A DNA stretch of 64,000 nucleotides. It comes from Clostridium sp. 'White wine YQ' (GTDB lineage: Bacteria > Bacillota > Clostridia > Clostridiales > Clostridiaceae). The stretch covers positions 62,001 through 126,000 of the forward strand of contig NZ_JAQYUU010000007.1 in assembly GCF_028728205.1 (NCBI RefSeq), in the 5' to 3' direction. A program made the translations under genes and the position numbers. The notes below the pieces were generated by a model. The model was not told the origin of the DNA, ran no database searches, and saw nothing but the letters and a program-made list of their open reading frames with translations. Shown one piece after another: positions 14,584-23,900 of this stretch (positions within the stretch are counted from its first letter, which is position 1; each line of letters begins with the position of its first letter).

Positions 14584-16875
14584 CTATAATTGATGTTCTG
14601 TTCTATTTATAATATCATCTTGTATTGCCTTATCTAACTCAACAAAAATCGCACTATATCCTGCAACTCTAACTACAAGATTTTGATATTTTTCAGGATG
14701 CTTTTGAGCGTCTTTAAGTGTGTCAACTGAAACTACATTAAATTGAATATGTTGTATTTTTAGTCTCATAAATGCTTGCATATATCCAACTAACTTCATT
14801 ATTCCACTATTTCCTTCTAATGTTGAAGGACTAAACTTAACATTTAGCAAGCTGCCATTTGAAGTTAAATAGTTATCTAGCTTACTTACACTCTTTAAGC
14901 TTGCCGTTGGACCTAATCTATCTCTTCCAACCATTGGTGAAAGACCTCCATCAGCTAATTGGTCACCAGCTTTTCTTCCATCAGCAGTTGCTCCAACAGC
15001 TCCACCTAATGGAATGTGAGCTGAGACTGTATATGACCCTGGTTGGAATATACCATCTCTTATATTTCTATATTTTGAAACCTCATCACAATAATGGGTT
15101 AAAATATCTGAACTTAATTCGTCTACCTCAGTATTGTCATTTCCATACTTACTGAATTTGTTAATAAATCTTTGACGAAGCACTTCATTATTCTCATAAT
15201 TTTCATCAAGAATTTTCACAAGTTGTGGAAGGGTAAATTCTTTTTCTTCAAATACTACTTTTTTAATTACATATAGTGAGTCACTTAAGTTTGCAATTCC
15301 TATCCCTTGTACCCCAGAAAAATTATATTTTGCTCCCCCATCTGTAATGTCTTTTCCACTTTCAATAGTCCCTTGGACAAAATTAGAAAGGAACGGAGTA
15401 GGGGCAAATTCTTTATGACCTAAGTCAACTATATTTGACCCTTTTACCATATACTCTACATATTCTGAAACCTTTTCTTTAATCTTATCCATTAATTCTT
15501 CAAAACTGGTAACTTTCTCATTATTTTCTTTCAATGTTACTTCCATTACCTTTAATAGGTTAAATAAAGCTATATCATGAAGACCATAGGTTTTGCCAGG
15601 AATAGATAGCTCTACACAGCCAACTACAGCATAATCTCTTGCATCCTTTAACTCTACACCTCTATTACTATAAGCTAAGATATTTACTTCATCATTAAAT
15701 ACTTGAGGCATACCTGTTCCTATTCTAATTATTTCCGCAGCCTTTATCAAAAATTCTCTAGGACTTTTTTCACTAACCCTTATACTCATATTAGGTTGAG
15801 GCAATCTGATTTCTCCTAAAATATCTAGCATTATATAGGAAAGTTCATTTGTTGCATCTTTTCCCTGTTCATCTTGCCCACTTAATACAATTGTATATCC
15901 AATTGGAAAACCTCCAAAAAATCTTGCACTTTCTTCGCTTCTAACAGCAACTATTGAATTAAATTTAATATATAAACATCTTAATAATTCCTTTAAAAAA
16001 TCCTTATCTTCTCCTATATTTAAAGATCTATTAAAATATGGAAACATATATTGATCAAATCTACCTGGTGAAATTGAACTTGCATTAGATTCATGCTGAA
16101 AAATTATATTTAAAAACCAGAATAATTGAATTGCTTCATAAAAATCCTCAGCACCTCTGGATGAGATGTTGTTACATACTTTAGCAATTTTTTGTAGTTC
16201 TAATTTTCTTTCATTATTTTTCTCTACAGCTGCTAATTGTTCTGCAAGTTTAGCATATCTTAATATATATTCTTTTGATGCTTCCAAACTAATTAATGAT
16301 GCCTTATAAAAATCATTTTCGGGGTAATCCTGCGTTTTATTTTTAATTTCATCAATTAGAAAATCTAATCCTTTTTCTAATACTAAATCATACTGTGGTA
16401 TGATGTGTCCTTGCCCTTTATCTGTTTGATTTAAGCTAATTATCTTAGTCCTAGCTGCCTCTTTAATATGTTCTGGAAGTATTTTATCAATATCATCTTT
16501 TAATGATTTTCCTTTCCAGTAAGGATAAAGAAATTCTTTAAAATATTTTTTATCTTCCTCTGATATTTCAAATTTATCTTGAGGTCTCGTAGGAAATGTA
16601 TCTAATTCCTCTAATATCCAATAAGGGGACATCTCTGGAGAAATCACACCAGCTCTTGGTTCAACTGTTCTTCCCCCAACAATTAATTCTCCATCACTAA
16701 TTTTTATCTTTGAGTTTAGTAATATTTTTTCTAAAGCCTTTGCTCTTCTTATTATTGATGGTTCACCTTCTGTTTCCCTATAACTTTCAGTGTATAGGGT
16801 TGCTCTTTCTAATGATATTTTTCTCTTTTCTATAAATAAATCCTCTTTTAATTTTTCAATTCTTGAAGTTAACAA
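14584..16875 (-). CDS. glycyl-radical enzyme of the dehydratase/C-O lyase type (YbiW/PflD-like)
   Basis: This 763-residue oxygen-sensitive enzyme has the catalytic C420 in GCVE, with E422 two residues on as in glycerol dehydratase-type enzymes. The radical glycine is G739 in RVAGYSA, 25 residues from the end. Classical pyruvate formate-lyase has two adjacent cysteines; this protein does not. The operon partners are its activase and an FSA-type aldolase. E. coli YbiW and PflD, with the same neighbours, are reported to open 1,5-anhydroglucitol- or anhydromannitol-6-phosphate to 1-deoxy-fructose-6-phosphate. The same function here is inference. Translation starts at TTG (16875) with AAGGAG 8 nt upstream. 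A divergent DeoR regulator probably controls the operon. Confidence 0.88.
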   Translation of the reverse strand: MLTSRIEKLKEDLFIEKRKISLERATLYTESYRETEGEPSIIRRAKALEKILLNSKIKISDGELIVGGRTVEPRAGVISPEMSPYWILEELDTFPTRPQDKFEISEEDKKYFKEFLYPYWKGKSLKDDIDKILPEHIKEAARTKIISLNQTDKGQGHIIPQYDLVLEKGLDFLIDEIKNKTQDYPENDFYKASLISLEASKEYILRYAKLAEQLAAVEKNNERKLELQKIAKVCNNISSRGAEDFYEAIQLFWFLNIIFQHESNASSISPGRFDQYMFPYFNRSLNIGEDKDFLKELLRCLYIKFNSIVAVRSEESARFFGGFPIGYTIVLSGQDEQGKDATNELSYIMLDILGEIRLPQPNMSIRVSEKSPREFLIKAAEIIRIGTGMPQVFNDEVNILAYSNRGVELKDARDYAVVGCVELSIPGKTYGLHDIALFNLLKVMEVTLKENNEKVTSFEELMDKIKEKVSEYVEYMVKGSNIVDLGHKEFAPTPFLSNFVQGTIESGKDITDGGAKYNFSGVQGIGIANLSDSLYVIKKVVFEEKEFTLPQLVKILDENYENNEVLRQRFINKFSKYGNDNTEVDELSSDILTHYCDEVSKYRNIRDGIFQPGSYTVSAHIPLGGAVGATADGRKAGDQLADGGLSPMVGRDRLGPTASLKSVSKLDNYLTSNGSLLNVKFSPSTLEGNSGIMKLVGYMQAFMRLKIQHIQFNVVSVDTLKDAQKHPEKYQNLVVRVAGYSAIFVELDKAIQDDIINRTEHQL

Positions 16876-16913
16876 TTCATCATCTCCTTATCGATATTAC
16901 AAATTATTAATTC

Positions 16914-17040
16914 TTATTGTTTATTATTGTTTTATATCATTATAGTATCTAATTTAGTATTTAAAGTCAATATCAATGTTTAAATCCTACCGATTTTATT
17001 TATATTATTTCCAATATTAATTATATTATTGTTTATTATC
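16914..17040. promoter_or_regulatory. direct repeats between the glycyl-radical operon and deoR, candidate operators
   Basis: TTATTGTTTATTAT occurs at 16914-16927 and again at 17026-17039 in the shared upstream region. A 16-bp version (TTATTGTTTATTATTG) at 16914 is repeated exactly at 62873-62888, before the RmlD-like gene. DeoR regulators bind spaced repeats, but the low complexity of the motif limits confidence. Confidence 0.35.
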
Positions 17041-17111
17041 AATTAATAATATATAATAATATATAGTAATATGTATATACTTATTAAATAATAATGGGCA
17101 AGGGGATTTTT

Positions 17112-17873
17112 ATGTTTGCAGAAGAAAGAGTTCAAGAAATAATAAATGAATTAAATAGTAATGGAAAAGTTACTGTAAAGGATTTAAGTGTTAAATTTAG
17201 CGTTACTGAGGATTGCATTAGGAAGGATTTAAGAATTCTCGAAAATAATGGGTTCCTAAAAAGGACCTATGGAGGTGCAATTCAAAAAAGAAAAACTCCC
17301 GATATGGATAGAGTTGATGACAGAATGCAAATTAATACTTCTGCTAAAGAGAAAATAGCTGAAAAAGCATTTAACTTCATTAAAGAAAGAGAGACCATAT
17401 TTTTAGATATTTCAACTACAAATATACTTTTAGCAAAGCTTTTAGCAAATTCTAATAAGCATGTCACTGTAGTTACTAATATGACTGATATTGTTGATGC
17501 TTTATCAATAGAAAATAATATAAATGTAGTTTGTACTGGTGGTGTACTAAATAAATTTTTAGATGGCTTTACTGGTTCTTCAACTATAGAGTTTATAAAT
17601 AAATATAGATTTGATAAAGCTTTTGTCGGAAGTTGTGGGGTTGATATTCTTGATAACAACATTACAACCTTTGACATCGAAGATGGAAATACTAAAAAAG
17701 CTATTATTAGTGCAAGCAAAGAAACCTACTTAATTATGGAAAGTAACAAGTTTTATTATGACGGTCCTTATAAATTTGCAACATTTAAAGACATTAAGGG
17801 AATTTTAACTGATTCCGCGCCTGAAGCAGATATTTTAGAAGTTTTAGAAGAATTTAATATTAATCTAATTTAA
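17112..17873 (+). CDS. DeoR/GlpR-family transcriptional regulator
   Basis: A sugar-phosphate-responsive repressor of 253 residues counted from ATG 17112, which has AAGGGG 6 nt upstream; an ATG six codons earlier lacks a site. The N-terminal helix-turn-helix (residues 5-55, VTVKDLSVKFSVTEDCIRKDL, then RTYGGA) is diagnostic. The C-terminal effector domain includes FLDISTTNILLAKLL and VVTNM. It is divergent from the glycyl-radical operon and is probably its local regulator, sensing a phosphorylated intermediate. A terminator shared with the giant glycosidase follows. Confidence 0.9.
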   Translation: MFAEERVQEIINELNSNGKVTVKDLSVKFSVTEDCIRKDLRILENNGFLKRTYGGAIQKRKTPDMDRVDDRMQINTSAKEKIAEKAFNFIKERETIFLDISTTNILLAKLLANSNKHVTVVTNMTDIVDALSIENNINVVCTGGVLNKFLDGFTGSSTIEFINKYRFDKAFVGSCGVDILDNNITTFDIEDGNTKKAIISASKETYLIMESNKFYYDGPYKFATFKDIKGILTDSAPEADILEVLEEFNINLI

Positions 17874-17878
17874 AAGAA

Positions 17879-17907
17879 AATGCAGAAACCTAGTTGGTTT
17901 CTGCATT
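17879..17907. terminator. bidirectional terminator
   Basis: The arms AATGCAGAAACC and GGTTTCTGCATT enclose a short loop between convergent genes. Confidence 0.85.
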
Positions 17908-17915
17908 GTTATTTC

Positions 17916-20900
17916 TTACGCTTCTAGGTCTTTCTTTCTTCTTGTTACCAAGAAAGCCCCAGAGAGCAGCATTATTACTCCTAAGAATATAATGTTATTG
18001 GTGTTAATATCTGATCCTGTTTTAGGAAGTACTCCATTACTACTTTGTGATACTTCTGCGATTATGAATTTTGAGAAATGTTTTGTATTAAATATTACTT
18101 TGTTTCCATCTACTCTAGTATCCATTAATTCAAATTTTCCAGTTGCTTCATTATAATAGAATACTCCAATGTTATTCATATTTAATGATTTAACCTCTGA
18201 ATCACTTAAGTTTAATGAAACTTCTGCTTCCCCTTTTGCAAAGTTATGAATTTGTACTTTCCTATCCCCATTTACAACAAATAGATTGAAGTTAAATACT
18301 CTACTCAAACCCTTAATATGCTTAGTCAAATCTGAACCCTCTTCTAAGGTTAAGTTTAATACAACTTTTGAACCTGTTGTTAATAGTGATTTGTCAATTG
18401 CACTAAATGGTAATGTGATAGTTGCTGAATCATTTTTTATTTCTAGACTTCCTGTTCCATCCTTAATTGAATCTATATCTGATATTTCTACAAATAAGCC
18501 TTTTTGTCCATTTGGAACTACTATTATATTCTTTCCGTCTTTGTTATTTATCTTAGTAACAACAACTACTTTATTTCCATTCTCATCTGTAATAATTGAA
18601 GTTGTTGGATTAGATCCATTATCTCCTGGTGTTGGATTACCTCCATTACCTGGATTGTTTCCACCGCCATTACCTGGATCAACTGGTTTATCCTTAACAG
18701 TTACTACTCTTTCTTTAGTAATTACTGTATTTTCACGATCTGTTATCTTGTATACAACCTTATAGGTTCCTGCTTTTGAAGCATCTACATCATTTGAAAC
18801 TATTATGATTTTTGAAGTAATATCTTCCCCATTTAAATCATATGCCTTAACTCCAGTTAAAGGATCAAATGAATCACCTACAGTTAATGTAACATCTGAA
18901 GTATCTATTACTCCTTGGCTGATTACCCTTACAATAAATATTCTTTCAGAACTATTTCCTGCTTTATCTGTAGCAGATACTTTCACCCTAAATACGTTAT
19001 CAGTTGAGGTATCTACAACATGAGTAATTTGTGCTTTTGTAGTTATATTTCCATCTTTATTATCAGTTACTTTTAATCCTAAATCAGCTATTGGATCAAA
19101 TTTAGAACCTACAGGTATTATAGCATTATGACCTTCTATAACTGGTGCAGTTCCATCTTCTTTTATTGTAAGTTTAAATGTCTTTTCAGTTTTATTTCCT
19201 GAGTCATCAGTAACTGAAGCTTTAACTTCATATTCACCAACTGTATTAAAATCAACTTTACTAGAATCTATTACAACTTTAGATGTTATATCTCCATCCA
19301 TATCGTCAATAGCTACAATTGATAATGCTTTTAATAAATCTGCATTTGAACCTTTTTCAATTGCTCCATCCTTACCAGTTAACTCTGGTGCTCCGCTATC
19401 CTTTACTGGTTCGAAAGTAAGTGATCTGTAGTTGTATCCATCACCATCTACATAAACTCTAATAGTTTGTACTCCTTTATCAAGAGTTACATATATAGGT
19501 GTTGTTGTATCAACAAAATTACCCCAATCTCCAGTTGAAGTTAATGGAAGTCTTCCTAATTCTTTACCTGCACCTGTTTGTAGAACTGCTACAGCTCCAC
19601 TTACATTTGTTGCATAATTAAAGTTTACTTTATACTTTCCTGCTTCAGCTACATTTACTGAGTAATCTAAGTAAGTGCCTGCTACAGTACATCCAATATT
19701 CTTTATATTGTTCTTAGTTTCAATTGCATATCCCTTATCATTTGATGCTTTATAGAAGCTATCTGCTACAATTTTAGATTTATCTCCTAATGTTCCACTA
19801 ATAACTTGAGGTTGTGCCTTCTTCTCAATCTTAATTGAGTTTAAAGTGAACCCTGTATTTACAGCTTCAAATCTTAATGTTTGCAATCCTGCTTCTAAAG
19901 TTATAGTATCCTTAAAACTATTTGTAGAATTATAGAAGTTTCCTAAGTTATAAGTTACTAAATTACCAGCAATGTTAATTCCACTACCTTTACTTACTTT
20001 TATAGCATTAGCAATAGAAGCATTGTTTTTTCCAGTATAAGTTAATGTATATTCTCCTGCTTCAGCTACATTCAAGTAATAATCCACTCTATTTCCAGAC
20101 ACTACATTTGATGTTAAAGAACCTTTTGTTCTGAATGCATTAGCTTCAGTTAATGTAACTGCTGTATCTCCTATAACATTTGGTGTAGGTAATGAATTAC
20201 TCTTTCCGCATGTAACATCTGTAGTTAATACTGTATTACTTGTAGAATCGCTATATGCAGCTGCTGGAACATTAACAGTTAAAATTAAATCTTCATAATA
20301 AGTTTTCCAACCAGTTAAATTAACTTTAACATGAGTTGAATCAATATACTCAACTGAGCTTAATTTTACATTTCCGTTAGTGATTATATCTCCAGATAAA
20401 GTTATTGTATTTACTTTATCTTGAACAAAAGTACCACCATTTAGAGTTACTATAAATTCATTTGTATTAATTGCTATATTAGCATTAGTGTTTAATTCTT
20501 CTGCATCATTATTTGCAACTATTACAAAATCATCAGTTATACTATAAGTTTTAGCATCTCCCCCTACCAATTCCTTAGCTGACATTGCAACTGTAACAGT
20601 TTTATCTAAATCAAAATCAACTTTTCTTTCACCTGATAGAGTTATTTTTGCATGAGTTGCATCTATTCTCTCTACATTATAAGTCACTCCTGCAGGAAGA
20701 TTAGATAACACCCAATTATTATTATTTAATGTATCTACAAATGTTCCATTTGATAATTCAACATTGATCACTTTTCCGTTTAATGAATTTTCAGTTATAT
20801 CTGTACTTGTAAGTTTTATTGATGAACCTACTGTAAAGTAATCTAAGTTAAAACCTTGTTTAACAACAAATTTCAATGTTTGTTCCCCAGCAGGAAGATT

Positions 20901-23900
20901 GATACTTGCATTTGTAAGTTTCCAGTTTGCCCAATCTCCTGTACTTGCTAAAGAAATAGTGCCTAGCTTAGTATCATTAGAATAAACATCAAACTCTGGA
21001 TCAGCAGACCCTGATGAAATTAACATATTTAAATCATACACTCCAGCTTCAGCTACATTTACCTTGTATGAAACAAAATCATCTTTATCTAAATATCCAA
21101 TAGCATTATTTTCAACAACAATACCATTTGCATTAGTAAATGCTTCTGCTTCAATTCTTCCAGGTAAATTATGAATTTCCTTTACCTTTTCAAATTTTAT
21201 TGTTCTAAGATCAAATGCACCTGTAATGTTTAATCTAATTTTTTGAATTCCAGCTTTCTCAAATCTTACTGTTGTACTATTATCCTTATAGTTATTCCAT
21301 CCAGCATTAGTAATGCTAGTTTCACCTAATACTACATCCCCTTGAGTAACTTTTACTCCTTTTATTAGATTTTGTTCAATGCCATTGCCATCAGTCCAGG
21401 TTCCACTTGCAGCTAATAATTTCACATTATATAATCCTGGTTCATTAACATCAACTGTATAATCTAACCATGAACCAGTACTCATTCCACCAACGTGACT
21501 GCCATCTGCACCATCTTCTACAACATTAGCATTATTCTTTGCAGAAAAGTTTTTAGCTAAAATTGTACTTGGAACTTTTGAAATATTTTGAACTGGATTC
21601 CACTTATAGGTTGCTACGTTTTTAGCAGGTACTACACCACCTATTTGAACTCCATCACTTAAAGCCTTAAATTTTTGATCTTTATTAGTTTGATTAATAA
21701 CAACCATTACAATTGAACCATCTGTATTTTTAAATGCTACATTAGTAACAGTATCTGCTGAACCGTAATTTGAATCAATCCTTACAGCTCCTGGTCTTAT
21801 AAATTTAGAGAATTGACCAGAAATGTAGAATTCAGGAGTAGCCCAGTAATTTTCGCGGTCATTAGCATCCTGAACCAACATGGTTGGGTCTGGAGTACCT
21901 GTCCATTGTTCTGGAGCTATATTACTATCTAACATAGTAACCCATGAAGTATAACTTTCAGCATAATTTCTAAAGTATTGAGCTATTCTATCAGCACCTT
22001 TTGTTCCCCATACTGCTCTTTCTGTTAAGTTCATTGATTTACTTGGGAATAAGTTATGAACTTGAGTCATTGCTGTTGGTTCTCCACCATAATCATGGAA
22101 AGCAACACCATCAACTGCAGCATTTCCTTCTGAATCATTTAATATTGGAGAAACATAATTAACTGAACTACTGAAGTTATGATCAAATGCCCAGACTTTT
22201 GGATCTACATTTTTAGCCTTAAGAATACTACTTTTAGCAACCTCTGCCTTAATATCTATAGCTAACTTTCTTTCTTGTTCTGATGTCATTTTACAACTTG
22301 GATAGTTAATTTCTAACTCTGGTTCATTTTGAAGAGTCATTGCATACATAGGAATTCCTAATTTAGCGTACTCCTCCATATATCTAACATAGTATTTAGC
22401 TAAGTCATCTATATAGTCATCATTTAATGTTCCACCTTTAAGAAGCAAATCATTATTTTCATAACTCTTACTATTTGAAGTAGGAAGCTTCATCCATCCT
22501 GGTGGAGTCCAAGAAGAAGCAAATAATTTAACATTTGGGTTAATTGCTAATGCTTCTTTAATTGTATCTACGATTTTATAATCTATATCCTTTTGAATTG
22601 AGAATCCTTTACCAGTAGTATTATACCAATCTGGATTGCTTGGATCTTCTACCTTATCATAATAAGTGTAGAAATCTTGTGCAGTAAAGTCAGGTGTACC
22701 TATAGTAACTCTTAACAAGCTCATTCCAGCACCTTTTTCAGGATCTAAAAGATTAGTTAAGAATTCGGTTCTCTTTTCTTTAGACATTTTAGCTATATTA
22801 TTTACTGAAGATTCTTCTAATGATGTTCCCATTCCTAAGAATGTTTGATATGTCTTTGAAGAATCAACATTTATAGTTGTTGCTTGTTGTCCATCAGGCG
22901 AAGTAATATCAATATTATCTTTTTTACTAAGCTTATTTGATATTTCTTTCGGAGAGTCGTACCAACTCATGCTACCTGATTCTTCTGACGAACTCATATA
23001 TACATCTACAGCACCTTTTTCAATAACTTGTCCTTGAGGATTATAAGTTACAGGAGGGTCTTCTGGTTCTGCCTCATAAGGGCCAACTTTAACAAAATTC
23101 ATATAGTTAAAGTTAAAGTTTCCGCTTCCTGCTCTAAATCTTAAAGTTTGTTTCCCAGCTTTAAGATTTACAGTTCCTTTTACAGATGTCCATGATTGCC
23201 AATTTGATGTATCAGGTACGTCAAGTTTTGTTAATAGCTTTGAACCTAATAATAATTCAACACCACCAGTTGAACCACCAGGACTTGCTACTCTAAATTC
23301 AACTTCATATTTGGCATCCTCTGCTACATTAACATAATAATCTAACCAATCACCAGCATCAGTATAACCAGCATTTTGTCCGCCACCAACATCTTGAGTG
23401 TTTTCAAATTGGAATCCACTTTGGGTTGAATAAGCTTCTGTTTCTATTTTCCCTGGTACTGGAATAGAAGGTTTATCTTGCTTCTCTGGTTTTGCAGGTA
23501 ATTCTTTATTTTCACCTTTTTTAAGTCCAAAACCATAATTAAATAATGCTTTTCCATCATCATGTTTTGTTGTTATATCTTCTGCATACCATGGCCATGT
23601 CATAGTAAGCTTTCCTGTAAAATCATAACCACCAAATAATACATCAGCTACACCTTGTCCTTCAGTTCCTGGTAGCCATGCTTCAACTAATCCATCAAAG
23701 TCTTGTACTTGATCAGCTATAGTAATAGGTCTTCCTGTTACTAATACTGCTACAACTGGTAGATTCGGATTAGTTTCTTTTATGTTTTTAAGTGTTAATA
23801 AATCATCTGAATCTAAAGTTAACTTATCAGGAGTTCTATCTCCATCTGTTTCTGCATAAGGAGTTTCTCCTATAACAACTACAGCTACATCATTATCTGC

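Noticed and set aside
16876..16890. Mini-ORF ATGATGAATTGTTAA overlapping the TTG start of the glycyl-radical enzyme
   Set aside because: Its ATGs are too close to the AAGGAG site for good initiation; it is probably incidental.
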